Positions 52,902-62,232 of a stretch of DNA of 64,000 nt are shown here, in pieces. The notes under the pieces were generated by a model. The model did not search any database and was not told where the DNA came from. It saw nothing but the letters and a program-made list of their open reading frames with translations. A program made the position numbers and the translations under genes. Origin of the DNA: Aldehydirespirator sp965220485 (GTDB lineage Bacteria > Actinomycetota > Acidimicrobiia > Acidimicrobiales > Aldehydirespiratoraceae); assembly GCA_965220485.1 (NCBI GenBank), contig OZ244832.1:2356001-2420000 (forward strand), written 5' to 3'. The first letter of the stretch is position 1. Each line of letters starts with the position of its first letter.

Positions 52902-54566
52902 ATGTCAGACTGCAACCAAATGACACTGATCAGCTGCGAGACAAATCCTCTGACTGCCGTTGTCGGCGGACTATGCAGCGAGCAGGACCTCGCTAGGGCT
53001 GCATGGTCGATTATCCGAAACGGTGAGCTTGCCGAGCTATCGGAGCCCGAGTCCGAACTCGTGCACGCCCTAGAGGAGTCCGACAGCGCTGGCGGCGACA
53101 GCAGACTCATCGACCTAATCCGCTCGGGCCAAGATCCTCTGGGCGACGCTCTCATGCACTTGCGCCCGCCTGACCAGCGCAGGCCGCTTGGCGCGACCTA
53201 CACACCCTCCGAGATCGTCTCCTCGATCGTCGCCTGGGTTGCGGAGCGGTCAAGGCCAACTCGCGTGGTCGACCCTGGGACGGGTTCGGCCCGGTTCCTG
53301 CTGGAAGCTGGTCGCGTGTTGCCAGAGGCCCTTCTGGTTGGCGTGGAGATCGACGCGCTTGCCGCACTACTGGCCCGCGCCAACCTCACGGCAGCAGGCT
53401 TCGATCATCGGGCGCGGATCCTGGTGCGCGATTACCGGGACGCCTACCTTGGCGAGTCGGACGGCACCACCGCCTACATCGGGAATCCTCCCTACGTCCG
53501 CCACCACCAGATCGAGCCGAGATGGAAGAAATGGTTGGCTACCAACTCGGCCTCCCTCGGACTCAAGGCCAGCGGGCTAGCCGGCTTGCACGTTCACTTC
53601 ATGTTGGCCACGGCCCTGCATGCCCGGCCTGGCGACGTTGGCGCGTTCGTGACTTCGTCAGAGTGGCTCGACGTCAACTACGGCCACTTGCCGAGGATGC
53701 TCGTCGCGACCCAACTCGGCGGAGTATCGATCCACTTGGTCGATCCGCATGCAACCCCCTTCGGGAACGCAGCAACAACAGCGGCCGTCACGTGCTTCCA
53801 GGTAGGCGAGCGCTCGGCATCGCTTCGTATGGAGCGGGTTCCAAGCATCTCCGATCTGGGCGTGCTCAACGGGGGGCAGCGGTTCAGCCGCCGACGGTTG
53901 CGTGCCGCGTCGAGATGGTCGCCCTTATTGAATGGGTCGCAGAAGCCGCCTGAGGGTTACGTCGAGTTGGGCGAGATCTGTCGTGTCCATCGTGGAGCAG
54001 TGACAGGCGCCAACTCCACTTGGATCACTGACGCCGACGATCCGGCCCTCCCACCAGAGGTGCTCTTCCCTTCCGTGACACGAGCGATCGAACTCCTCAG
54101 CGCAGCTGACGGTGTCCTATCAAGCACACGCGGCCTACGAGCCGTGATCGACTTGCCGGCCGATCTCGACATGTTCGACAAGGCTGATCGCCTCCACATC
54201 AACCGGTTCCTCCGGTCTGCGGAGCGACGGGGAGTCCGTTCTGGCTACATCGCCAGGAACCGTAACCCCTGGTGGACTGTTGGTTTGCGGTGTCCTGCTC
54301 CGATCCTCGCCACCTACATGGCACGCCGTCCGCCAGCATTTGTTCGAAACCTGGCTGGCGCCCACAACATCAATGCCGTACACGGCATCTACCCCCGGGA
54401 ACCAATGTCGGCCGCGACTCTGGACGCATTGGCAGTTGCGCTGCGTGATGCAGCCCCCACGGCGGTCGGGCGCATCTACGCCGGTGGCCTCTTGAAGTTC
54501 GAGCCGTCTGAGATGGCCAGGATCTGCGTCCCGAGCCCGACAATGCTCGAAGCGATAGCAACATGA
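52902..54566 (+). CDS. DNA N6-adenine methyltransferase of a type II restriction-modification system
   Basis: A 554-residue gamma-class adenine methyltransferase (Eco57I/TaqI-like). SAM-binding motif I is VVDPGTGSARFLLEAG near residue 125, the catalytic motif IV is IGNPPYVRHHQI near 195, and the C-terminal half (from about 340) is a target-recognition region with ISR-like AEICRVHRGAVTGANSTWI content. The ATG at 52902 is chosen from the onset of sensible sequence. The stop overlaps the start of the endonuclease gene by four bases (ATGA). The methylase should protect the site cut by that enzyme. Codon use looks less GC-biased than in neighbours, in keeping with transfer. Confidence 0.85.
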   Translation: MSDCNQMTLISCETNPLTAVVGGLCSEQDLARAAWSIIRNGELAELSEPESELVHALEESDSAGGDSRLIDLIRSGQDPLGDALMHLRPPDQRRPLGATYTPSEIVSSIVAWVAERSRPTRVVDPGTGSARFLLEAGRVLPEALLVGVEIDALAALLARANLTAAGFDHRARILVRDYRDAYLGESDGTTAYIGNPPYVRHHQIEPRWKKWLATNSASLGLKASGLAGLHVHFMLATALHARPGDVGAFVTSSEWLDVNYGHLPRMLVATQLGGVSIHLVDPHATPFGNAATTAAVTCFQVGERSASLRMERVPSISDLGVLNGGQRFSRRRLRAASRWSPLLNGSQKPPEGYVELGEICRVHRGAVTGANSTWITDADDPALPPEVLFPSVTRAIELLSAADGVLSSTRGLRAVIDLPADLDMFDKADRLHINRFLRSAERRGVRSGYIARNRNPWWTVGLRCPAPILATYMARRPPAFVRNLAGAHNINAVHGIYPREPMSAATLDALAVALRDAAPTAVGRIYAGGLLKFEPSEMARICVPSPTMLEAIAT

Positions 54567-55474
54567 GTACGACCGACCCGCCCCGCTGGAGCGAAGCGGA
54601 GTTCGAGGAACAGCTTGCGGTGGCGTCGGCCGCGTTCCGCGAGGAACGGCTTCGGGAGCCAGTCGAGCAGTACAGGGATATCTTCGACGGGTACGCAGCC
54701 CGCGTGAGAGCGCTGTTGACCGGAACCAACAACTTGACGAGTTGGGACGACGCCTTCGAGATTGTCCTCCAGGAGGATGTAGGACTGGACGCACTGCGAT
54801 ACCTAGCAGGCCCACCGATCTCCGCTGACGACCTCAAGACTCTGGCCGAGGCCTCGCTAGCTTCAAGCCGGTTGCGCAAAGATCCCGAAATGGCGGCACG
54901 GGTTCTCGACGTTGTGCTGAAGAGTCTTGACGCCAAACGCTTCCCATGGGTGGCCGAACAACGCAGCCCCGACGAAGCGGAAATAGGTGCAGCGTCATTG
55001 GCATCGGCGAGCCTCATGGCGATGCAGCGGGTACTCACAGACCGAAAGAACGTTGCGAAGACCAAGCAGGAGAGGCAAGTAGCCGACTTTTTGACGGAGA
55101 TCGGGCTGACTGAAGTCGACCGGCGGGAAATCAGCACCCACTCGGGCGCTCCAGATCCCGGATCGTTCTGCGGCGAGAGCTTGTTCGGCGAGGACAAGGC
55201 CGACCTCGTCGCGCACCTGTTCGATGGTCGCCTCATGCCGATCGAATGCAAGGTGTCGAACTCGGCAACGAACTCCGTCAAGCGGCTGAAGGAGGCGTAC
55301 AACAAGGCGGCTCGCTGGTTAGAAGCATTCGGCAAACGCCAGACCGTTCCGGGCGCGGTCCTATCGGGCGTGTTCAAGCAGCACAATCTTGTTCAAGCAC
55401 AGCAGACTGGACTCACGATCTTCTGGGCACACAACCTGCAGCCGCTGGGCGACTTCATTCTCTCCGCCAGATAG
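54563..55474 (+). CDS. XamI-family type II restriction endonuclease
   Basis: A 303-residue protein that I recognise as XamI family from its C-terminal half: the PD-(D/E)XK core DKADLVAHLFDGRLMPIECK, directly followed by V-S-N-S-A-T-N-S-V-K-R-L, and then PGAVLSGVFKQHNLVQAQQ and LTIFWAHNL. XamI itself recognises GTCGAC; specificity here is not proven. It overlaps its methyltransferase by four bases. Intact and of normal length. Element copy C follows about 80 bp downstream. Confidence 0.8.
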   Translation: MSTTDPPRWSEAEFEEQLAVASAAFREERLREPVEQYRDIFDGYAARVRALLTGTNNLTSWDDAFEIVLQEDVGLDALRYLAGPPISADDLKTLAEASLASSRLRKDPEMAARVLDVVLKSLDAKRFPWVAEQRSPDEAEIGAASLASASLMAMQRVLTDRKNVAKTKQERQVADFLTEIGLTEVDRREISTHSGAPDPGSFCGESLFGEDKADLVAHLFDGRLMPIECKVSNSATNSVKRLKEAYNKAARWLEAFGKRQTVPGAVLSGVFKQHNLVQAQQTGLTIFWAHNLQPLGDFILSAR

Positions 55475-55555
55475 GCGGCGACTCGACTCCCGACCCCAGA
55501 CACGTCGCTGGCCCGTCCTCTCCTGGCCGTGCGCGGGCAGATGGCCCAGCGGCCC

Positions 55556-55698
55556 TAAGAGGCCGAGCGAATAGGCGGGACAATGCGGCCCATACGGTGC
55601 GAGGCCGTGGCCCGAGCGGCCCGTGAGCGCAGCGAACAAGAGCGGGAATGGCACCGCTGCCACGCGACAGGTGCTCACCTATTTGCGGGCGCTCTAAG
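55556..55698 (+). repeat. Interspersed intergenic element, copy C
   Basis: A 143 bp copy, the best preserved. It starts TAAGAGGCCGAGCGAATAGG, has the core GGCCGTGGCCCGAGCGGCC plus GTGAGCGCAGCGAACAAGAG, and ends CTATTTGCGGGCGCTCTAAG. Read in reverse the right end is CTTAGAGCGCCCGCAAATAG, showing the terminal inverted repeat. It occupies the 278 bp gap between the XamI gene and the next gene. Confidence 0.85.
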
Positions 55699-55752
55699 GT
55701 CGGATTATGGGCCGGGCTTCACCACGGCGAGCGGCCATTGAGGGGAATCGTC

Positions 55753-56727
55753 ATGAAGGAAGAGGACCGGCGCACCGAGCGGGCGTCGGCAAACGCAGTC
55801 GCGGAAGTGCTCGGCGGAGTCCTGAAGTGGCGTGACAGGCGCGACGCAGCGCCGTCGACGCACGACTATGACATCCTTCTAGCCGATGGGAGAGTCGCGG
55901 CAGCAGAGGTGACAGCCGTAACGCTGCCCGCTGACCGGGCCTTGGAGTCAGAACTCGCGAGACACTTCCGAACGCCGCTGCCGGGGTTGCACGGCCGCTG
56001 GCGGGTCCTTGTCGACGGCCGGCGGGCGCTGAAGCAGCAGCCCCGTGCTTATGCTGAGGCGTTGCGCGTTTGTCTAGAGCGACTCCTGCGGCGCTTTGAA
56101 GCAGGGCGTCCCACTCTGGACGAACTGGAAGACCTTGCCCGCCGGTGGCGGGACCCGTGGACCCAGGTACCGCAGCATCAGCGGCTACACGACGACCACG
56201 CCAACACTCCGGTGGAGCGTAATCCTTGGCCGCAGCGCGCCTCGGAGAAGTTCGAGTGCTCAGAGGATGCCGTCGAAGCGCTGATCGAGATGTCCGAAGC
56301 GCGCGTCCTCTCCGTACTCCCGCTCGACGGCGAGCCCCGACGAGGCGAAGCCAACGTCATTGTGAAGGACTCGGTCCGCTCTGGTCACGTCAGCGCCGAC
56401 GATCTCTCCGAGGCCGTCGAAAGGGAGGCCGCAAAGTGTGACAACCGCCGCAAGCTTGCTTCGGCCGGCGCTGACGAGCGCCATCTGGTGGTTTCTCTCG
56501 ACCCCACGAGCCTCAAGGGATGGATTCTGATCCACGACAAGGCACCGCTCGCAGACTGTGGGTACCCGCGTCCTCCGATTTTGCCCGAGGAAGTGGACAC
56601 CGTTTGGGCAGTCCTCCCCAGCGATCCACCCATCGTGTGGCGTTACGAGCGCGATGATCCTGCATGGCAGCTGTCGCGGCCTGCCATTCGGCCAACCCTC
56701 GCCCCGAACTGCTCCGTGATGAGGTGA
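55753..56727 (+). CDS. Hypothetical protein with a possible nuclease-like core
   Basis: A 324-residue soluble protein that I cannot place in a named family. Near residue 35 it has the pattern H-D-Y-D-I-L-L-A-D-G-R-V-A-A-A-E-V-T-A, which has the D ... E-x-T shape of degenerate PD-(D/E)XK folds, followed by helices rich in Arg and Glu. A C-terminal segment KGWILIHDKAPLADCGYP precedes a Pro-rich end. ATG 55753 follows GAGGGGAATCG. Placement just behind a restriction-modification pair and an intergenic element suggests accessory DNA; a defence link is only a guess. Confidence 0.55.
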   Translation: MKEEDRRTERASANAVAEVLGGVLKWRDRRDAAPSTHDYDILLADGRVAAAEVTAVTLPADRALESELARHFRTPLPGLHGRWRVLVDGRRALKQQPRAYAEALRVCLERLLRRFEAGRPTLDELEDLARRWRDPWTQVPQHQRLHDDHANTPVERNPWPQRASEKFECSEDAVEALIEMSEARVLSVLPLDGEPRRGEANVIVKDSVRSGHVSADDLSEAVEREAAKCDNRRKLASAGADERHLVVSLDPTSLKGWILIHDKAPLADCGYPRPPILPEEVDTVWAVLPSDPPIVWRYERDDPAWQLSRPAIRPTLAPNCSVMR

Positions 56728-56825
56728 GGCTCATTGTCCACGCGCCGGTCGTGACCGACACGAGCAGCATGACCGAGACTCAAGTGCCCGTTGATCGTTC
56801 GGTGCCAAACGAATAGGGTTCAGAC

Positions 56826-57638
56826 GTGGCTGAGCTTCAGGGGTTCATGTACCCGAGGACGCCCACCGGGGTTGCGGGCATCGTTCCCGCGCCTCCCTGG
56901 CACTACTCAGGGGACATGCTGACCGTGGAGTACCGCACCGACCCGGACCGGGTGGCCGAGTTGCTGCCCCACCCCTTGGAGCCCGCCGACACCGACCCTG
57001 GCGCGGTGGCCGTGATCTGGGCCGAATGGCAGAGCTGCAGCGACACCTTCGAGGAGCTGCTCGACCCGGTGAGGGCCCAGTACCGGGAGGTGTTCGCGGT
57101 GGTGCGCTGCCGGTACCGGGGCTCCACCTACAGCCGGGCCGCCTACATCTGGGTGGACAAGGACTTCGCCATGGCCCGCGGCCATGTGCAGGGCTATCCC
57201 AAGAAGATGGCCGAGATCGCCATGACCAGGCCGGTGACGGTGGGCCGGGCCGGGCCGCGGCTGGAGCCGGGCGGGCGCTTCGTTGCCACGCTGAGCACGT
57301 GGGGCCGGCGCATCGCGGAGGCCCAGCTGACGATCACCGGCATCGCCGAGACACCCGGCTTCGTCAACGGGCACCCGATGCTGCACAGCCGCCAGATGCC
57401 GTCCATTGAGGTCGACGGGGACGACTCGCTCGACGAGCTGGTCACCATGCGGGGCTACGACGCCGACCTCGGCCCGGTCTACTCCGGCGACGCCGAGCTG
57501 GCCCTGCCCGAGTGCCCGACCGAAGAGCTGCACCGCCTGCCGCCCATCGAGATGATCGGCGGCTACTACCGCCAGGTCGGCATGTCGATGGCCTCCGGCA
57601 CGACCCTGTGGGCCGCCCCCAACCCCAAAGCAGGATGA
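56826..57638 (+). CDS. Acetoacetate decarboxylase family protein
   Basis: A 270-residue protein of the ADC family. The Schiff-base lysine lies in HVQGYPKKMAEIAM (the second Lys of the pair by analogy), and LPHPLEPADTDPGAVAVIWAEW is the conserved N-terminal block. Members include decarboxylases, aldolase-dehydratases and enzymes of tailoring pathways. The GTG at 56826 is the likely start. The context is a run of genes for small-molecule catabolism (P450, extradiol dioxygenase). It is separated from the P450 gene by element copy D. Confidence 0.82.
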   Translation: MAELQGFMYPRTPTGVAGIVPAPPWHYSGDMLTVEYRTDPDRVAELLPHPLEPADTDPGAVAVIWAEWQSCSDTFEELLDPVRAQYREVFAVVRCRYRGSTYSRAAYIWVDKDFAMARGHVQGYPKKMAEIAMTRPVTVGRAGPRLEPGGRFVATLSTWGRRIAEAQLTITGIAETPGFVNGHPMLHSRQMPSIEVDGDDSLDELVTMRGYDADLGPVYSGDAELALPECPTEELHRLPPIEMIGGYYRQVGMSMASGTTLWAAPNPKAG

Positions 57639-57644
57639 TGAGCC

Positions 57645-57795
57645 CAGAGGCCGAGCGACTAGTGAGCGACCCATGTGGAAGTGCGTGAGTCCCGGAGCGA
57701 GGCCGTGGCCCGAGCGGCCCGTGAGCGAAGCGAACAAGAGCGGGAAGGACACCGCGTCAAAGCGACGGACTCTCGCCCACCGGCGCGGCCGCTCA
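57645..57795 (+). repeat. Interspersed intergenic element, copy D
   Basis: About 150 bp. It starts CAGAGGCCGAGCGACTAG soon after the stop codon of the acetoacetate-decarboxylase-family gene, contains the core GAGGCCGTGGCCCGAGCGGC followed by GTGAGCGAAGCGAACAAGAG, and ends in a diverged right end GCGGCCGCTCATGAG that includes the ATG of the P450 gene (57795). Confidence 0.7.
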
Positions 57796-59069
57796 TGAGC
57801 ACTGCCACGTTCGTGGACGACTACCTGGCCGACCACGGCGATGACGACGCCGACCTGTCGTCCCACGACGCGTTCACCTCCGGGGTTCCCCACGCCACTT
57901 TCAGCCGGCTGCGCCGCGACGACCCGGTGCACTGGACACCCGAGGCCGGCGGCTCCGGCTTCTGGTCGATCACCCGCTACCACGACGCCCTGGCCGTGAG
58001 CCGCGACGTCGAGACGTTCACGTCTAGCAGAGGCATCCGCCTCGAGGAGATGGGCGACGACGAGCTCGAGGCCCGTCGCACGATGATGGAGTTCGACCCG
58101 CCCGAGCACACCCGGCTGCGCCGCCTCGTCAATCGGGGGTTCACCCGCCGCACCGTCGAGTCCTACGAGGACGCCATCCGGGCATTGGCCGCCGAAGTGC
58201 TCGACGAAGCTCTCACCGCTGACGCCTTCGACTTCGTCACCGAGGTGGCGGCCAAGCTGCCCATGCGGATGCTGGGCCGCCTGCTGGGCACCAGCGACGC
58301 CGACGGCCACCAGCTGGTGGAGTGGGGCGACGCCTTCCTGGGCAACAGCGACCCGGAGTTCACCACCCACGTGGTCGACACGGCCGACACCGAGGAGTTC
58401 CGGCTGATGCCCTTCCGGAGCCCGGCCGCCATCGAGGTGTTCGAGTACGCCGAGCGCCAGGCCGCGGAGCGCCGGGAATGCCCCCGAAACGACGTCATCA
58501 CCCAGCTGCTGGCTCCGACCCGCGACGGCGAGCCGCTCAGCGATCTGGAGTTCAAGAACTTCTTCACCCTGCTGATCGCCGCTGGCAACGACACCACCCG
58601 CTACACGATGACCGACGGGCTGCGCACGATGATGCTCCATCCGAGTCTGTGGCGAGCCTGGAGAGCCGATCCCTCCCTCACCCACACCGCGGTCGAGGAG
58701 GTCCTGCGCACCAGCGCGGTGACCATGCACTTCCGCCGCACCGCCACCCGTGATGTGACCATCGGCGGAAAGAGCATCGCGGCCGGTGACAAGGTGGTGA
58801 TGTGGTTCTGTTCCACCAACCACGACGACGACGGGTTCCCTGACCCCTGGCGCTTCGACCTGGGCCGGGACCCCAACGACCACATGGCCTTCGGACGCAA
58901 CGGACCGCACCTGTGCCTCGGCGCGTGGCTGGCCCGCATGGAGGCCCGGCTGGTGTACGAGGAACTTATGAAGCGAATCGACCGGCTCGAGCCCGACGGC
59001 GAGCCCCGGTACCTGCGCTCCAACTTCATCGCCGGCATCAAGCACCTGCCCGTCCGGGTGGTGGCATGA
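57795..59069 (+). CDS. Cytochrome P450
   Basis: A 424-residue P450 of the bacterial soluble type. The haem loop is FGRNGPHLCLGAWLAR with the axial Cys, the I-helix has LIAAGNDTTRYT, the ExxR is EEVLR and the PERF region has P-D-P-W-R-F-D-L. The motif TMHFRRTATRDV is like that in the CYP125/CYP142/CYP124 group that oxidises sterol or branched-chain substrates. The ATG at 57795 falls in the right end of element D. No ferredoxin gene is adjacent, so an external electron donor is needed. Confidence 0.9.
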   Translation: MSTATFVDDYLADHGDDDADLSSHDAFTSGVPHATFSRLRRDDPVHWTPEAGGSGFWSITRYHDALAVSRDVETFTSSRGIRLEEMGDDELEARRTMMEFDPPEHTRLRRLVNRGFTRRTVESYEDAIRALAAEVLDEALTADAFDFVTEVAAKLPMRMLGRLLGTSDADGHQLVEWGDAFLGNSDPEFTTHVVDTADTEEFRLMPFRSPAAIEVFEYAERQAAERRECPRNDVITQLLAPTRDGEPLSDLEFKNFFTLLIAAGNDTTRYTMTDGLRTMMLHPSLWRAWRADPSLTHTAVEEVLRTSAVTMHFRRTATRDVTIGGKSIAAGDKVVMWFCSTNHDDDGFPDPWRFDLGRDPNDHMAFGRNGPHLCLGAWLARMEARLVYEELMKRIDRLEPDGEPRYLRSNFIAGIKHLPVRVVA

Positions 59070-59076
59070 TGCTGCC

Positions 59077-59229
59077 CAGAGGCCGAGCGGATGGGCCCAC
59101 CCCGCTGGAAATCCTCCCAAGATGCACAGCGAGGCCGTGGCCCGAGCGGCCCGTGAGCGAAGCGAACAAGAGCGGGAAACACAACGCTGCACCGCGAGGC
59201 ATCAGATTGCTGTCCGCGCCCGCCCCTAG
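59077..59229 (+). repeat. Interspersed intergenic element, copy E
   Basis: About 153 bp starting CAGAGGCCGAGCGGATGGG eight bases after the P450 stop codon, with the core GAGGCCGTGGCCCGAGCGGC and GTGAGCGAAGCGAACAAGAG, and a right end that has diverged (GTCCGCGCCCGCCCCTAG). It fills the gap before the extradiol dioxygenase gene. The core shares the GCGAAG variant with copy D, so D and E may be the most recent pair. Confidence 0.75.
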
Positions 59230-59247
59230 TCGTCGGGAGGCCTGCCG

Positions 59248-60108
59248 ATGGGATCGATAGTCGGGGCAGCGGTGGTGTCGCACGTGCCGCCGCTGGTGAT
59301 GCCCGAGCACGAGCGGCGAGCCCTCAACGGCGGCGAGGACACCACGCTGTTCGCAGGCCTTCATGCGCTCCGGGCCGAGCGTCTCGCCCCCGCCGCGGCC
59401 GACACCGTGGTGGTAGTCGACACCCACTGGTTCACCACCATCGAGCACGTGATCTCCGCCCACGAGCGGCGCAAGGGCCTCTACACCTCCGACGAGCTGC
59501 CCCGAGGCATGTGCACCATGCCCTACGACATGCCCGGCGATCCCGAGCTGGCTCGCGTCTTCGAGGCTGCGGCCGCAGGCCGCGACGACACCTGGGTAAC
59601 CGCCATAGACGACCCACACCTGCCGGTCCACTACCCCACCGTCAACCTCCTCGGCTTTCTACAGGGCGATGAGCGCTGGGTGTCGATGGGCCTGTGCCAG
59701 ACCGCTGAGCCCTACGACTTCCTGCTGGCCGGCCATCTTCTGGCCGAAGCGGTGGCCAGTCTCGACCGTCGGGTCGTGGTGCTGGCCAGCGGCGGGCTCA
59801 GCCACCGGTTCTGGCCACTGCGTCAGTTCCGCGACCACGAGGGCGCCGACCCCGACCTCCACATCCGCACCTCCGAGGCGGCCGCGGCCGACCGCCAGGT
59901 GCTGGCCTGGATGGCCGACGGCGACCACGCTTCCATCATCGACTTCCTGCCCGAGTACTCCCGCCACTCCCCCGAGGGCTACTTCGGCCACTACCTGATC
60001 ATGGTGGGCGCGCTGGGCGGCCCAGCATGCACCGCTCGGGGCATCCAGTTCGGCCAGTACGAGTCGGTGTCGGGCACGGGTCAAGCCCACGTATGGTTTG
60101 ACCTGTGA
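59248..60108 (+). CDS. Class III extradiol ring-cleavage dioxygenase (LigB superfamily), HpaD-like candidate
   Basis: A 286-residue member of the class III extradiol dioxygenases, which open catechol rings with non-haem iron. Metal-ligand and acid/base histidines are in VVSHVPPLVMPEHE (start), DTHWFTTIEHV and ASGGLSHRFW. The size and layout match protocatechuate/homoprotocatechuate 2,3-dioxygenase. Homoprotocatechuate cleavage would supply the substrate for the aldehyde dehydrogenase and FAH-family genes at 43-45 kb. It overlaps the following amidotransferase gene by four bases. Confidence 0.82.
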   Translation: MGSIVGAAVVSHVPPLVMPEHERRALNGGEDTTLFAGLHALRAERLAPAAADTVVVVDTHWFTTIEHVISAHERRKGLYTSDELPRGMCTMPYDMPGDPELARVFEAAAAGRDDTWVTAIDDPHLPVHYPTVNLLGFLQGDERWVSMGLCQTAEPYDFLLAGHLLAEAVASLDRRVVVLASGGLSHRFWPLRQFRDHEGADPDLHIRTSEAAAADRQVLAWMADGDHASIIDFLPEYSRHSPEGYFGHYLIMVGALGGPACTARGIQFGQYESVSGTGQAHVWFDL

Positions 60109-60833
60109 GCAAGCCGCGTCGAGCGCTGGTCCTGGCCCACGAGCCACAGGGCACGAGCGCGCTGGTCGGTGAGCGGCTGACGCAGAGGGGTTTCGACGTG
60201 CATGAGCACGTGGTGACTGCCGATCTGGACCGACCCAACGACGCGGTCCCCTTCCCCGACTTCGCCGACTACGACTTGCTGGTGCCGATGGGCTCGATCC
60301 GTTCGCTCACCAACACCGACGAGATCGAAAGCTGGATCTTCGACGAGATCGACGGCGTACGGGCCGCCTATGAGCGGGGCATCCCGATGCTGGGCGTGTG
60401 CTTCGGGGGACAATTGCTGGCCGCGGCTCTCGGCGGCGCGGTGGAGCCGGCGCCCGTCCCCGAGATCGGCTGGTACGAGATCCACGAGCCCGACAGCTCA
60501 TCAAACGGGGCGGGCAGCCCGCCGGGGCCGGGGCCGTGGTTCCAGTGGCATCATGACTGCTTCACCCCTCCGCCGGAGGCAGAGGTCCTGGCTGTCAACG
60601 AGAACGCGGTCCAGCTGTTCCGGCTGGGCCGCTGCGTCGGCACGCAGTTCCATCCCGAAGTGACCCACGCCCACGTCGAGAACTTCCTGACGGGATCCGA
60701 CGATGAGTACCTGGCTGAACACGGGCTGAGCCGGGAGAACCTTCTCGATGGCATCCGTCGCCATGAGGACCGCAACGCCCGCCAGTGCTTCGCCCTGGTC
60801 GACTGGTTCCTGGACGAGGTGGCCCAGTCGTAG
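60105..60833 (+). CDS. Class I glutamine amidotransferase-like protein
   Basis: A 242-residue stand-alone amidotransferase domain. The nucleophile Cys is in PMLGVCFGGQLLAA, and the His-Glu pair is in TQFHPEVTHAHV, so the catalytic triad is complete. It resembles the GMP-synthase-like amidotransferases that act alone as gamma-glutamyl hydrolases. Its GTG start overlaps the dioxygenase stop (GTGA). A glutamine-synthetase-like ligase is encoded 1.5 kb away, and together they could add and remove glutamyl groups, but that is speculation. Confidence 0.85.
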   Translation: MSKPRRALVLAHEPQGTSALVGERLTQRGFDVHEHVVTADLDRPNDAVPFPDFADYDLLVPMGSIRSLTNTDEIESWIFDEIDGVRAAYERGIPMLGVCFGGQLLAAALGGAVEPAPVPEIGWYEIHEPDSSSNGAGSPPGPGPWFQWHHDCFTPPPEAEVLAVNENAVQLFRLGRCVGTQFHPEVTHAHVENFLTGSDDEYLAEHGLSRENLLDGIRRHEDRNARQCFALVDWFLDEVAQS

Positions 60834-60843
60834 GCTCCCCGGA

Positions 60844-61266
60844 ATGACCAGCCGCTGGATCGCCTGCATCGCCGCGTTGTGCGCTGTGGTGGTCGCGGCA
60901 GCGTGCTCGGGAACCCCGGCATTGAGCTGTCCCGAGGGGACCGAGCGGTGGATCGAGTACCAGATGTTCATGGGCCGGGGAGGCCCCGACGGCGAGGTCG
61001 TGGACGACGCGGCCTGGGACACCTTCCTCGACGAAGCGGTGACACCGCGGTTCCCCGACGGGCTCACCGTGGTCGACGGCCGGGGCCAGTGGCGGGGCTC
61101 CGACGGCGTCATCAAGAAGGAGCGCTCGAAGCTGGTGGTGATCCTGGCCCCGCCCGGCGGCGACGCCAAGCAGCGGCTCGATCAGATCGCCCTCCAGTAC
61201 AAGGTCGAGTTCGGCCAGGAAGCGGTGCTGCAGACCGTCGCCGAGACCTGCGCCGCCTTCCTCTGA
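60844..61266 (+). CDS. DUF3574 domain lipoprotein
   Basis: A 140-residue exported protein. The signal peptide ends AVVVAAAC with the lipidated Cys at residue 21, and the mature part matches DUF3574: EYQMFMGRGGPDGEVVDDAAW, TPRFPDGLTVVDGRGQW and KKERSKLVVILAP. The role of DUF3574 is unknown. The ATG at 60844 begins 11 bp after the amidotransferase stop, so it may be co-transcribed. Confidence 0.85.
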   Translation: MTSRWIACIAALCAVVVAAACSGTPALSCPEGTERWIEYQMFMGRGGPDGEVVDDAAWDTFLDEAVTPRFPDGLTVVDGRGQWRGSDGVIKKERSKLVVILAPPGGDAKQRLDQIALQYKVEFGQEAVLQTVAETCAAFL

Positions 61267-61278
61267 GCCGGCCTCCTG

Positions 61279-62232
61279 CTAGCCGGGTGCCTGAACGTCG
61301 AGGCGGGAGGCTTGGGCCACCATGTGCTCGCACAGGGCCCGGACCTGGTTGGGGTCATCGGTGTGCTGGGACGGTTTCACGCAGAACGTGGTGAACCCGG
61401 CCGCGATCTGGTCGCCGAAGTCGACCATGGCCTGGTCTATGTCGGCGGTGTCGTCGGCTCCTGCGAACACCGCCCGGGTTCCGCCCACCATCTCGAGCCC
61501 GGCCGGATCGCGGCCCGCGGCGAGCAGCCCGGACCGCAACTGGGCCAGGTCGCCGGCCGAAGCCGCACCGAAGGGATGGAAGCCGTCGCCGTAGCGCACC
61601 AGCCGCCGCAGCAGCCGAGGGTGCATCGATTGGCCCCCGAACCACATCCGGGGCCGGGCCGGACTGGTCCGCCACGGCTTGGGCACGCAGTAGACGTCAT
61701 CGAAGGCGAAGCGGGGGCCGGGATGCGAGGCCGGAGTGCGCGCCCACAGCCTTGACATGGCTGCGAGCTGCTCGTCGAGGATCTCGCCCCGCTCGCCGAA
61801 AGGCACGCCCAGAGCCTCGTACTCCTCCCGGTGCCACGACACGGTGGGCTGCACCACTAGCCGGCCCTCGCTGAGCCGGTCCAGGGTGGCCAGCTCCTTG
61901 GCCAGCAGCACCGGATGGCGCAACGGAGCGATCACCGCACCCATCACCAGCCTCACCCGCCTGGTGGCCGCGGCCACTGCGGCGAGCAGCACGTTTGAAC
62001 TCGGCCAGCACGTGGCTGGGTCCTGGTTGCCGGGGGCGGCGTAGGCCCGGGGATTGACGGGCCGGCCCAGAGTTCCGGCCGAGGGGCCGAGCACGACGTG
62101 CTCGCTGGCCATCACCGCGTCGAACCCGGCCTCCTCAGCATCGGTGGCCAGACGAACCAGGCCGAAGAGGTCGTCGGGGTCGACCAGGGTGTGGTTCTCG
62201 GTGAGGATCAGCAGCAGCCGGGGCGAAGCCAT
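61279..62232 (-). CDS. LLM class (probably F420-dependent) oxidoreductase 2
   Basis: A 317-residue luciferase-like barrel, close paralogue of the protein at 51021-51971. Shared blocks include LILTENHTLVDPDDLFGLVR, RHPVLLAKELATLDRLSEGR, LVVQPTVSWHREEYEALGVP, PRMWFGGQSMHPRLLRRL and CVKPSQHTDDPNQV. The end lacks the element-derived tail of paralogue 1. No substrate can be given. It lies 83 bp after the glutamine-synthetase-like gene on the same strand and may share its transcript. Confidence 0.85.
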   Translation of the reverse strand: MASPRLLLILTENHTLVDPDDLFGLVRLATDAEEAGFDAVMASEHVVLGPSAGTLGRPVNPRAYAAPGNQDPATCWPSSNVLLAAVAAATRRVRLVMGAVIAPLRHPVLLAKELATLDRLSEGRLVVQPTVSWHREEYEALGVPFGERGEILDEQLAAMSRLWARTPASHPGPRFAFDDVYCVPKPWRTSPARPRMWFGGQSMHPRLLRRLVRYGDGFHPFGAASAGDLAQLRSGLLAAGRDPAGLEMVGGTRAVFAGADDTADIDQAMVDFGDQIAAGFTTFCVKPSQHTDDPNQVRALCEHMVAQASRLDVQAPG

